NCBI RefSeq assembly: GCF_006539505.1
Contig: NZ_BJND01000030.1
Span: forward strand, 37,767 to 101,766
Source of the DNA: Streptomyces spinoverrucosus
Lineage (GTDB): Bacteria; Actinomycetota; Actinomycetes; Streptomycetales; Streptomycetaceae
Direction of reading: 5' to 3'
DNA: 64,000 bases
Each line of letters starts with the position of its first letter. Positions within the stretch are counted from its first letter, which is position 1. The notes below the pieces were generated by a model that was not told the origin of the DNA, did no database searches, and worked only from the letters and a program-made list of their open reading frames with translations. Positions 15,332 through 23,320 of this stretch are shown in pieces. A program made the position numbers and the translations under genes.

Positions 15332-16981
15332 ATGTCCGGGACGACCACGGCCGCCGTCGGGCTGCGCCGTCGGGCGGCCGGGGCCGGTGCCAACCGCTGG
15401 GTCGTTCTCGTCGTCCTCTGCACCAGCCTGCTGCTGGTCGCGGTCGACGCGACCGTGCTGCACGTGGCGGTTCCCGCCGTCACCGAGGACCTCAAGCCCA
15501 GCGCGATAGAACTGCTCTGGATCGTCGACACCTACCCGCTCGTCTGCGCCTCGCTGCTGATCCTCTTCGGCACCCTCGGCGACCGGGTGGGCCGCAGACG
15601 GATCCTGCTGCTCGGCTACGCCCTGTTCGGCGTCGCCTCCGCCATGGCGGCCGTCGCCGAGGGCCCGCAGGTGCTGATCCTGGCGCGGGCACTGCTCGGC
15701 GTCGGCGGCGCGATGATCATGCCCGCGACGCTGTCGATCCTGCGGCAGGTCTTCCCGGACCGGCGTGAGCGGGCGCTGGCGATCGGTGTCTGGAGTGCGG
15801 TGGCCGCGGTCGGCGCGGCGGTCGGGCCGCTGCTCGGCGGCTTCCTGCTGGAGCACTTCTGGTGGGGCTCGGTGTTCCTCGTCAACATCCCGTTGATGCT
15901 GGTCAGCCTGCCGGTGGGGCGACTTCTGCTGCCCGAGTCGACGGGCAGCGGGGACGGGCCGTGGGACGTGGTCGGTGCGCTGATGGCGGCGGCCGGTCTG
16001 TTCGGGGTGGTGCTCGGGGTCAAGCGGCTGGGCGGCGGGGAGCCGGTCGGCAGCGTGCTCACCGCGGTGCCGCTCCTGGTGGGTGCGGTGCTGCTCGCGC
16101 TGTTCGTACGGCGGCAGCGGCGGCGCAAGCATCCCCTGGTGGACCTGCGGATGTTCGCGCGGCCTGCGTTCAGTACGTCGGTCGGGTGCATCGTGCTGGC
16201 GATGCTCGCCCTGGTGGGGCTGGAGCTGATCGCGGCGCAGTATCTGCAGCTGGTGCTCGGGCTGTCGCCGTTGGAGACGGGGCTCAGGCTGCTGCCGCTC
16301 ACCGTGGCGGCGATGGCGGCGGGGCTGTTCGGGGCGCGGATGCTGCGGCGGTTCGGGCCACGGCGGATGGTCTGTGCGGGGTTCTGTCTGACCGCGCTCG
16401 CGGTCGTGCTGCTTACGGCGCTGGGGCGGGAGGACAACGCGCCGCTGATGCTGGCCGGGTTCGTGCTGCTGGGGTTCGGGCTGGAGACGACGCTGTTCGG
16501 GGCGTACGAGTCCATGCTGAGCGAGGCGCCGTCGGAGCAGGCCGGAGGTGCGGCGGCGATCGGGGAGACGTCGTATCAGCTGGGGGCGGGGATCGGGATC
16601 GCGCTGCTGGGGACGGTGATGAACGCGGCGTATGCGCCGGGGTTGTCTTCCGTGCCCGGTGTTCCGGCTTCGGCGTCGGCGGCCGCGGGGCATTCGCTGG
16701 GGGAGGCGTATGACGTTGCCGGGGAGCTCGGGGGGTCGGCGGGGGTTGCTCTGCGGCGGGTGGCTCGGGACTGTTTTGTGCACGGGCTGCATGTGACGTT
16801 GCTGGTGAGTGCGGGGTTGTTGCTGCTGGGGGCCGTTATGGCTCTGCGGTTGCCTCGGGTGATGCAGTGTGATGCCGACGTGGCTGTCGAGGTGCCGTCG
16901 CCTCGTGCCGGCGTCGGGTCTCCCACCCACGCACCATCCGTGCAACTCCGTTCAGAGGTGGACGTCGCCCGCCGGGGTTGA
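15332..16981 (+). CDS. MFS drug exporter, DHA2 family
   Basis: Proton-driven multidrug exporter of 549 aa with fourteen predicted helices (EmrB/QacA type). The loop after helix 2 holds FGTLGDRVGRRRILL (motif A), and helix 5 contains the antiporter motif C region (WSAVAAVGAAVGPLLGG). Residues about 20-40 include VAVDATVLHVAVPAV, the DHA2 helix-1 signature. ATG 15332 has GGGAGG 7 nt upstream. The hydrophilic last 40 residues are probably cytosolic. No regulator adjoins it, so the substrate and inducer are unknown. Confidence 0.9.
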   Translation: MSGTTTAAVGLRRRAAGAGANRWVVLVVLCTSLLLVAVDATVLHVAVPAVTEDLKPSAIELLWIVDTYPLVCASLLILFGTLGDRVGRRRILLLGYALFGVASAMAAVAEGPQVLILARALLGVGGAMIMPATLSILRQVFPDRRERALAIGVWSAVAAVGAAVGPLLGGFLLEHFWWGSVFLVNIPLMLVSLPVGRLLLPESTGSGDGPWDVVGALMAAAGLFGVVLGVKRLGGGEPVGSVLTAVPLLVGAVLLALFVRRQRRRKHPLVDLRMFARPAFSTSVGCIVLAMLALVGLELIAAQYLQLVLGLSPLETGLRLLPLTVAAMAAGLFGARMLRRFGPRRMVCAGFCLTALAVVLLTALGREDNAPLMLAGFVLLGFGLETTLFGAYESMLSEAPSEQAGGAAAIGETSYQLGAGIGIALLGTVMNAAYAPGLSSVPGVPASASAAAGHSLGEAYDVAGELGGSAGVALRRVARDCFVHGLHVTLLVSAGLLLLGAVMALRLPRVMQCDADVAVEVPSPRAGVGSPTHAPSVQLRSEVDVARRG

Positions 16982-17051
16982 TCGCCGTTGGCGGCTTGCG
17001 GGTGGTTGCTCCGGGACTTTCCGCGTCGTAACGTCAGCCCCGAGTCCGTGA

Positions 17052-17064
17052 CTAGCGGTGCTAG
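17052..17064. promoter_or_regulatory. Operator-like palindrome upstream of the acyl-CoA dehydrogenase
   Basis: Inverted repeat CTAGC-GGT-GCTAG lies 24 nt before the chosen start and about 12 nt before the ribosome site. Its form and place suit a TetR-type repressor site. CTAG is rare in high-GC actinobacterial DNA, which makes two copies here more telling. Confidence 0.55.
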
Positions 17065-17087
17065 TTTGAGCTGCCCGGAGGATGCCC

Positions 17088-18272
17088 GTGTCCCCGAAGT
17101 TGCCCCCCTTCGATCCGTCGGATCCGCTCGGGATCGACGACCTGCTGGAGCCCGAGGACCTGGCCGTCCGGGACACCGTGCGCAGCTGGGCGGCGGATCG
17201 CGTGCTGCCGTTCGTCGCCGAGTGGTACGAGGCGGGGGAGCTGCCGGGGATCCGGGAGCTGGCCAAGGAGCTCGGGGGGATCGGGGCCCTCGGGATGTCG
17301 CTCAGCGGGTACGGGTGCGCGGGGGCCAGTGCCGTGCAGTACGGGCTCGCCTGTCTGGAGCTGGAGGCCGCCGACTCCGGGATCCGGTCGCTGGTGTCCG
17401 TGCAGGGGTCGCTGGCCATGTACGCCCTGCACCGGTTCGGCTCCGAGGAGCAGAAGCAGCGGTGGCTGCCGGCCATGGCCGCCGGGGACGTCATCGGGTG
17501 CTTCGGGCTGACCGAGCCCGACCACGGGTCCGACCCGGCCTCCATGCGGACGTACGCCAAGCGGGACGGCGGCGACTGGGTGCTGCGCGGGCGCAAGATG
17601 TGGATCACCAACGGGTCCGTCGCCGGGGTGGCCGTGGTGTGGGCGCAGACCGAGGACGGGATTCGTGGGTTCGTCGTGCCCACCGATGTCCCCGGGTTCT
17701 CGGCGCCCGAGATCAAGCACAAGTGGTCGCTGCGGGCGAGTGTCACCAGTGAACTAGTGCTCGATGATGTGCGGTTGCCCGGCGATGCCGTACTGCCGGA
17801 GGTTACCGGGCTGCGGGGGCCGCTCAGCTGTCTGTCGCACGCGCGGTACGGGATCGTGTGGGGGGCTATGGGAGCGGCGCGGACCTGCTTCGAGGCCGCC
17901 GTCGACTACGCGAAGACGCGGGAGCAGTTCGGGCGGCCCATCGGGGGATTCCAGCTCACCCAGGCCAAGCTCGCCGACATGGCGGTCGAACTGCACAAGG
18001 GGATTCTGCTCGCCCATCACCTCGGGCGGCGGATGGACGCCGGGCGGCTGCGGCCGGAGCAGATCAGCTTCGGCAAGCTCAACAACGTACGAGAGGCCAT
18101 CGACATCTGCCGTACGGCCCGGACGATCCTCGGTGCCAACGGGATCTCACTGGAGTACCCGGTGATGCGGCACGCGACCAATCTGGAGTCGGTGCTCACC
18201 TATGAGGGCACCGTCGAGATGCACCAGCTCGTGCTGGGCAAGGCGCTCACCGGACTCGATGCGTTCCGGTAG
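17088..18272 (+). CDS. Acyl-CoA dehydrogenase, glutaryl-CoA dehydrogenase-like
   Basis: FAD-dependent acyl-CoA dehydrogenase, about 394 aa, full length. FAD/substrate motifs CFGLTEPDHGSDP and KMWITNGS lie in the middle domain; the C-terminal helical domain has TREQFGRPIG and the catalytic-base region LTYEGTVEMHQLVLG, where YEGT is typical of glutaryl-CoA dehydrogenases (lysine/tryptophan degradation). Short-chain substrates are therefore likely but not proven. Start: GTG 17088 has CGGAGG 6 nt upstream; the ATG at 17082 would overlap that site and differs by two residues only. A palindrome at 17052-17064 suggests repression by a TetR-type protein encoded elsewhere. Confidence 0.9.
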   Translation: MSPKLPPFDPSDPLGIDDLLEPEDLAVRDTVRSWAADRVLPFVAEWYEAGELPGIRELAKELGGIGALGMSLSGYGCAGASAVQYGLACLELEAADSGIRSLVSVQGSLAMYALHRFGSEEQKQRWLPAMAAGDVIGCFGLTEPDHGSDPASMRTYAKRDGGDWVLRGRKMWITNGSVAGVAVVWAQTEDGIRGFVVPTDVPGFSAPEIKHKWSLRASVTSELVLDDVRLPGDAVLPEVTGLRGPLSCLSHARYGIVWGAMGAARTCFEAAVDYAKTREQFGRPIGGFQLTQAKLADMAVELHKGILLAHHLGRRMDAGRLRPEQISFGKLNNVREAIDICRTARTILGANGISLEYPVMRHATNLESVLTYEGTVEMHQLVLGKALTGLDAFR

Positions 18273-18310
18273 CCCGCGCGCGGGGGCGGCTTCCGGTGAG
18301 CGGCCCTGCC

Positions 18311-18748
18311 TCAGCTCTGGTTGAAGAAACCGTCCGCCCGATGGGCGGCGGGCTCCCCGCTGATGATCTCCGTGTCGGCGGGGCTCAGCAGGAAGACCCG
18401 GTTGGACACGCGGTCGATCGCACCGCGCAGCCCGAAGATCAGGCCGGCCGCGAAGTCCACCACGCGCTTGGCGTCGGCGGGCTCCATGGCCGTCAGGTTC
18501 ATGATGACCGGGACACCGTCCCGGAACAGCTCGCCGATCGCACGGGCGTCCCGGAAGCTGTCCGGGGTCACCGTGGCGATCCGGCGCTCCTTCTGCTCGG
18601 CCGTGTCCGTGGTCACCTTCACCCGCGGGTCCGTGACCCAGGCGGCGCCGGACTCGGTCCCCTCGGTGTACTCGTCGTCGTAGTAACGCTCGTCATCGTT
18701 GTCGTCGACGAGGCCGAGCCACGCACTCGCCTTGCGCACCGATCCCAT
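18311..18748 (-). CDS. SepF-like cell division protein
   Basis: A 145-aa protein with a variable acidic N-terminal region and a SepF/DUF552 core at about 55-135 (RRIATVTPDSFRDARAIGE, DGVPVIMNLTAME, RVVDFAAGLIFGLRG, RVFLLSP). SepF links FtsZ to the membrane. The N-terminal amphipathic helix (MGSVRKASAWLGL) is present, so membrane attachment is likely. It is outside the ftsZ-sepF division cluster, so it is probably one of the SepF-like paralogues (SflA/SflB) known in Streptomyces, which modulate septation and tip growth; from memory the neighbourhood fits SflA. Last residues GFFNQS. Confidence 0.88.
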   Translation of the reverse strand: MGSVRKASAWLGLVDDNDDERYYDDEYTEGTESGAAWVTDPRVKVTTDTAEQKERRIATVTPDSFRDARAIGELFRDGVPVIMNLTAMEPADAKRVVDFAAGLIFGLRGAIDRVSNRVFLLSPADTEIISGEPAAHRADGFFNQS

Positions 18749-19084
18749 GGACGCCTCCTCTCACAGCGGTCTTTTCTGCTTTCCGCATCCCTATGGTCAT
18801 CCATGATGCGGACGGCGCGCCAAGTGGATAGACGCCGCGCGGGGGGTTTGTGACGGTACTGGTGCACGGCGGATACGTCGAGAGCCCGGATACCCCAAGG
18901 GTGTTGCCATACACAGCTGCTGACTGTGAGTGAAATATGATTCTTCCTGGCGTATGGGTGAGCGGCGGGGCGTACGGGTGAACCGCGACGGTAGATCCGA
19001 TGTGAAAATCGGGCGATACGACGAAGCTGCTCGACGTCGATACGATGCGGCCGCTCAACATCGCACGTATCACGGGGGATCATC
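18749..19084. other. Intergenic region between sepF-like and DUF5685 genes
   Basis: 336 bp with divergent promoters expected and no convincing gene. It includes an A/T-richer patch near 18925-18950 (GTGAAATATGATTC) that could hold promoter elements. No palindromic operator was recognised. Confidence 0.45.
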
Positions 19085-20263
19085 GTGTTCGGAATCGTCA
19101 GGCCGTGCCGGCATCGGCTGGGGGAGCGGCTCAAGACCGAGTGGATGGCGCATTTGTGCGGGCTGTGTCTCGCGCTGCGCGGCGACCACGGGCAGTTCGC
19201 GCGGGTGGTGACCAATTACGACGGGCTGCTCGTCTCCGTTCTGACGGAGGCTCAGGCCGGGCCCACCGAGCGGGGCGGGTGGCGGCGTACGGCCGGACCG
19301 TGTCCGTTGCGCGGGATGCGGACCGCGTCCGTCGCGCGGGGTGAGGGGGCACGGCTGGCGGCCGCCGTCTCGCTCGTGCTCGCCTCGGCCAAGGTGCGCG
19401 ACCATGTGGCCGACGGTGACGGGCTGCTGGCCCGCAGGCCCGTGGCGCTCGCCGCGCGCCGGGTCGCGGACCGCTGGGGGCGCGCGGGGGCTCGTGGTGG
19501 GGCGGGTGTCGGCTTCGACACGGCGGTGCTGGTCGACGCCGTGGACCGGCAGGCCGGCATCGAGGCGCTCGCCGGGCCCGGTACGCCGGTCCTGGTCGTC
19601 ACCGAGCCGACCGAGACCGCGACCGCCGCCGCCTTCGCGCACACCGCTGTGCTGGCCGGGCGGCCGGGCAACGCCGAGCCGCTCGCCGAGGCCGGGCGGC
19701 TGTTCGGGCGGCTGGCGCATCTGCTGGACGCCGTGGAGGACCGCGAAGCTGACGCCGCGTCGGGTGCCTGGAACCCCCTCACCGCCACGGGCACCTCGCT
19801 CACCGAGGCCCGGCGGCTCGCCGACGACGCCGTGCACGGGATCCGGCTCGCGCTGCGGGAGGTGGAGTTCTCGGACGGGCGGCTGGCGCACCGGCTGCTC
19901 GTGCATGAGCTGCCCACCTCGGTCGACCGCGCCTTCGGCACTGCCTCCTGCGGGCATCGGCCCGAGCTCGCCGGGCCCTACGCTCCGCCCGGCGGACCGG
20001 CCGGGCCGGGTGCGCCGCTGCCACCCGGGCCGCCGCGCCGCGACCGGCGCGGGCTGCTCGCGGGGTGTGCCGTGTGGCTGGGGCTGGCCTGTACGTGTCA
20101 GTTGTGCTGCGGCACGTACGAGGACCCGTGGACGCGGGAGCGGAAGGAAGCGCCGTGCGGCAACTCCGACTGCGGCGACTGTGGTTGCGACGGGTGCTGC
20201 AATTGCTGTGACTGCTGCGACAACTGTGGATGCGACGGGTGTGACTGCGGGTGCAGCTGCTGA
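19085..20263 (+). CDS. DUF5685 family protein with cysteine-rich C-terminal tail
   Basis: 392-aa protein of unknown function. The N-terminus carries a conserved CRHRLGERLKTEWMAHLCGL segment with a C-x2-C pair (CGLC), probably a metal site, and the body is helical. After a Pro-rich linker comes a hydrophobic stretch (about 330-350: GLLAGCAVWLGLACTCQLCC), then a tail of 37 residues (356-392) containing 16 cysteines in CxC, CC and CxxC pairs with Asp, Gly and Asn between. That tail looks like a metallothionein or a metal/thiol sink. GTG 19085 has a G-rich ribosome site and opens at the family's usual MFGIVRPC. A hairpin at 20318-20344 follows. Confidence 0.78.
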   Translation: MFGIVRPCRHRLGERLKTEWMAHLCGLCLALRGDHGQFARVVTNYDGLLVSVLTEAQAGPTERGGWRRTAGPCPLRGMRTASVARGEGARLAAAVSLVLASAKVRDHVADGDGLLARRPVALAARRVADRWGRAGARGGAGVGFDTAVLVDAVDRQAGIEALAGPGTPVLVVTEPTETATAAAFAHTAVLAGRPGNAEPLAEAGRLFGRLAHLLDAVEDREADAASGAWNPLTATGTSLTEARRLADDAVHGIRLALREVEFSDGRLAHRLLVHELPTSVDRAFGTASCGHRPELAGPYAPPGGPAGPGAPLPPGPPRRDRRGLLAGCAVWLGLACTCQLCCGTYEDPWTRERKEAPCGNSDCGDCGCDGCCNCCDCCDNCGCDGCDCGCSC

Positions 20264-20650
20264 GGGCGGCCGCGGCGGGACGTTCCATGCTCGACGAGCA
20301 TCCGGAGGGGTGACTTCCGGCCATCCCCGGATCGTGGATGGCCGACAGTGACGGGGTCGCGGCGGACGCATGGGTGGTGTTCGGCCCAGCCGGGCCTGCC
20401 CCTTCGTACTGCCCGGCAACCTGACGGGGTGTAGGGCGGGGCAGGGGTGGCCATTCATTCCGCCCAGTTGGTTCAAAAGTTGACGGCCGAAAGGCGCCCT
20501 TGCGTCCGCCCGTCGTGCGGCCGAATACTCCCCCTCAGCGCTTGTCAGGGGCACGGCGGGTTCGGAATCCGGACAACGATGCCATCTGACTGCGCCTCAC
20601 GGGCCCCGACCCCACGCGGGCCCCCGACTTCCCATGTGGAGGAACGAAAA
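20264..20650. other. Intergenic region before the streptogrisin genes
   Basis: 387 bp without a gene. It holds a 15-bp palindrome ATGCTCG-A-CGAGCAT (20287-20301), the terminator hairpin at 20318-20344 and, further on, the promoter of the first protease gene. A TTCAAAAGTTGACGG patch near 20470 is the best -35-like element; no matching -10 was assigned. Confidence 0.5.
20318..20344 (+). terminator. Terminator after the DUF5685 gene
   Basis: Inverted repeat CGGCCATCC (20318-20326) / GGATGGCCG (20336-20344), 9-nt loop, 55 nt after the stop codon. Confidence 0.7.
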
Positions 20651-21553
20651 GTGAGGATCAAGCGCACCACCCCCCGCAGCGGTACGAGACGGACCCGGCT
20701 GATCGCCGTTTCCACCGGCCTCGTGGCCGCAGCCGCGTTCGCGGTCCCCAGCGCGAACGCGTCCGACGTCACCACGTTCAGCGCCAACGAGCTGAAGAGC
20801 GCCAGCAACTCGGTGCTCAAGGCCGACGTCCCGGGCACCGCCTGGGCCGTCGACAGCAAGACCAACCGCGTGCTGCTCACCGTCGACAGCACGGTCTCCG
20901 CGACCGAGCTCGCGAAGATCAAGAAGGCGGCCGGTGCCAACGCCGACGCCCTGACGATCAAGCGCACCCCGGGCAAGTTCAACAAGCTGATCGAGGGCGG
21001 CGACGCCATCTATGCGAGTAGCTGGCGCTGCTCCCTCGGCTTCAACGTCCGCAGCAGCAACGGAACGTCGTACTTCCTGACTGCCGGTCACTGCACAGAC
21101 GGCGCGGGCACCTGGTACGCCAACTCGGGCCGCACCACGGTTCTCGGCCCCACCGCCGGTTCGAGCTTCCCGACCAACGACTACGGGATCGTCCGGTACA
21201 CCAACACGTCCATCTCCAAGCCCGGCACCGCGGGCGGCGTGGACATCACCCGTGCGGCCACCCCGAGCGTGGGCACCAACGTCATCCGCGACGGTTCCAC
21301 CACCGGTACCCACACCGGCCGTGTCACCGCCCTGAATGCCACCGTCAACTACGGCGGCGGTGACGTGGTCTACGGCATGATCCAGACCAACGTCTGCGCC
21401 GAGCCCGGCGACTCGGGCGGCCCGCTCTACGGCAGCAACGGCGTCGCGTACGGTCTCACCTCCGGCGGCAGCGGCAACTGCTCCTCCGGTGGTACGACGT
21501 TCTTCCAGCCCGTCACCGAGGCGCTGAGCGCGTATGGCGTGAGCGTGTACTGA
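20651..21553 (+). CDS. Streptogrisin-type secreted serine protease (S1E), SGPB-like
   Basis: Extracellular chymotrypsin-like protease made as a pre-pro-protein, 300 aa. Signal peptide about 1-38 (ends ANA), propeptide about 39-115 that should act as folding chaperone, and a mature domain of about 186 aa opening near IEGGDAIYASSWRCSLGFNV. Triad: His in TAGHC, Asp in NDYGIVRY, Ser in GDSGGP; two Cys pairs are present. The short propeptide and lack of a C-terminal chitin-binding domain place it with SGPA/SGPB rather than SGPC. GTG 20651 has GAGGAAC upstream; the frame is open earlier but without signal-peptide sense. It is followed by a 13-bp hairpin and by a second paralogue. Confidence 0.93.
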   Translation: MRIKRTTPRSGTRRTRLIAVSTGLVAAAAFAVPSANASDVTTFSANELKSASNSVLKADVPGTAWAVDSKTNRVLLTVDSTVSATELAKIKKAAGANADALTIKRTPGKFNKLIEGGDAIYASSWRCSLGFNVRSSNGTSYFLTAGHCTDGAGTWYANSGRTTVLGPTAGSSFPTNDYGIVRYTNTSISKPGTAGGVDITRAATPSVGTNVIRDGSTTGTHTGRVTALNATVNYGGGDVVYGMIQTNVCAEPGDSGGPLYGSNGVAYGLTSGGSGNCSSGGTTFFQPVTEALSAYGVSVY

Positions 21554-21583
21554 GCGCCGTGCCGGTAGAGGCTGTGGCATCAC

Positions 21584-21620
21584 ATGTGCCCCCGCATGCA
21601 ACTGGTGTGCGGGGGCACAT
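21584..21620 (+). terminator. Strong terminator after the first protease gene
   Basis: Perfect 13-bp stem ATGTGCCCCCGCA (21584-21596) / TGCGGGGGCACAT (21608-21620) with an 11-nt loop, 30 nt after the stop. It separates the two protease transcripts. Confidence 0.9.
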
Positions 21621-21921
21621 CCTTGTGCGCGTCCGGCTGGATTCGGTGCCGAGGGGCGACTTCAAGACAGGACTAGACCTCACCTACCGCATACCGGTTA
21701 CTCGCTCGTAGTGTTTGCAGTGCGAAGATTCCTGTGGTGACCGTGGACAGTCAAGGTTGCGCAAGGCGTAAGGGGCGCACGCCACTTGCCGTACGCGCGT
21801 CCTGAAGTCGACCTTGTGTGCTCCCTGTGGGTCTCGGAATAGTGGGCGCCCAGTCCACAGACCTTCTGATCCGCGAGATCCCCACTACCTCCCGGATCGA
21901 CCCCCCACAGGAGGACGTGAG

Positions 21922-23004
21922 TTGAAGCACCGACGCATACCCAAGCGGCGGGCCGCCGTGGCAGGTGCGGGCATCGCCGCACTGGTTGCCGCGGGAGTGA
22001 CCTTCCAGAGTGCGAACGCCAGCGAGACCCCGGACGCCCCGGAGGTCAAGACGCTGTCGGCCCTGGCGGCCGGAAAGCTCGCCTCGACGCTCGACCGTGA
22101 CCTCGGCGCCGACGCGGCGGGAACGTACTACGACGCCAAGGCGAAGAGCCTCGTGGTGAACGTGCTCGACGAGGCCGCCGCCCAGCTGGTCGAGGAGGCC
22201 GGCGCCAAGGCGAGAATCGTCGAGAACTCCCTCGCCGAGCTCAAGAGCGCGCGTACCACCCTCAAGCAGGACGCGACCATCCCCGGCACCGCCTGGGTGA
22301 CCGACCCGACCACCAACAAGGTCGTGGTGACCGCCGACCGCACCGTCTCCGCGGCCGAGTGGAAGAAGCTGACCCAGGTCGTCGAGGGGCTCGGCGGCAC
22401 GGCCGAACTCCAGCGGACGAAGGGAGAGTTCAAGCCCTTCATCGCCGGTGGTGACGCGATCACCGGTGGCGGCGGGCGCTGCTCGCTCGGCTTCAACGTG
22501 GTCAAGGGCGGCGAGCCGTTCTTCCTGACCGCCGGTCACTGCACCGAGGGCATCTCCACGTGGTCCGACTCGTCGGGCAACGTCATCGGCGAGAACGAGG
22601 CCTCCAGCTTCCCGGGCGACGACTACGGCCTCGTCAAGTACACCGCCGACGTCGACCACCCGAGCGAGGTCAACCTCTACGACGGCTCGGCGCAGCAGAT
22701 CACCGGCGCGGCCGAGGCGACCGTCGGTATGCAGGTCACCCGGAGCGGTTCGACCACGCAGGTGCACTCCGGCACGGTCACCGGTCTGGACGCCACCGTG
22801 AACTACGGCAACGGCGACATCGTCAACGGCCTCATCCAGACCGATGTCTGCGCCGAGCCCGGGGACAGCGGCGGCTCGCTGTTCTCCGGCAGCAACGCGA
22901 TCGGCCTCACCTCCGGCGGCAGCGGTGACTGCACGTCCGGCGGGGAGACGTTCTTCCAGCCGGTGACCGAGGCGCTGTCGGCGACTGGGACGCAGATCGG
23001 CTGA
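21922..23004 (+). CDS. Streptogrisin D-like secreted serine protease
   Basis: Second S1E protease, 360 aa, with a longer propeptide than its neighbour. Signal peptide about 1-35 (ends ANA), propeptide about 36-172, mature part about 188 aa opening IAGGDAITGGGGRCSLGF, very close to my memory of SGPD. Triad: His in TAGHC, Asp in GDDYGLVKY, Ser in GDSGGS (usually GDSGGP). Start: TTG at 21922, preceded by CAGGAGG with 7-nt spacing; the GTG at 21917 runs into a stop at once, and no ATG fits. The TTG start may hold down translation. Terminator at 23039-23070. Tandem duplication with the preceding gene is clear from the shared core. Confidence 0.92.
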   Translation: MKHRRIPKRRAAVAGAGIAALVAAGVTFQSANASETPDAPEVKTLSALAAGKLASTLDRDLGADAAGTYYDAKAKSLVVNVLDEAAAQLVEEAGAKARIVENSLAELKSARTTLKQDATIPGTAWVTDPTTNKVVVTADRTVSAAEWKKLTQVVEGLGGTAELQRTKGEFKPFIAGGDAITGGGGRCSLGFNVVKGGEPFFLTAGHCTEGISTWSDSSGNVIGENEASSFPGDDYGLVKYTADVDHPSEVNLYDGSAQQITGAAEATVGMQVTRSGSTTQVHSGTVTGLDATVNYGNGDIVNGLIQTDVCAEPGDSGGSLFSGSNAIGLTSGGSGDCTSGGETFFQPVTEALSATGTQIG

Positions 23005-23038
23005 TCTTCGCCGCGCAGCTTGTGCTTGTGCTCGTGTG

Positions 23039-23070
23039 AAGTCCCGCCCCGTGTGTGAGGGGCGGGACTT
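23039..23070 (+). terminator. Strong terminator after the SGPD-like gene
   Basis: Perfect 12-bp stem AAGTCCCGCCCC (23039-23050) / GGGGCGGGACTT (23059-23070), 8-nt loop, 34 nt after the stop, followed by TCGCGTT. Confidence 0.9.
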
Positions 23071-23269
23071 TCGCGTTCGCCGTGGGTGGTTGCTCTGTGG
23101 GGTGCGCTGCGGGGCGTCGTGGGCTTGTCGCGCAGTTCCCCGCGCCCCTTTACCCGGCGTGCAGTCCCGTCGCTCACATGCTGCTGGGGCGCGTTTGTGC
23201 AGGTGGGGCTTGCCCGAGTCGATGTCGCACAGATGTTCGGGAATTGGTCTATGGTGGGGGTGGGAGAGT

Positions 23270-23285
23270 TGGAACTGATGTTCGA
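23270..23285. promoter_or_regulatory. LexA/SOS box upstream of dnaE2
   Basis: TGGAACTGATGTTCGA matches the actinobacterial SOS box TCGAAC-N4-GTTCGA at 11 of 12 defined positions (G for C at position 2). It ends 35 nt before the chosen dnaE2 start, a usual repressor position. Confidence 0.82.
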
Positions 23286-23320
23286 GAGCCGGTAGGGGCT
23301 CGCGAGTGCGGGAGGTGCGT

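Noticed and set aside
15070..15531. Upstream extension of the mannosyltransferase frame
   Set aside because: Overlaps the DHA2 exporter start region and has no membrane or conserved features.
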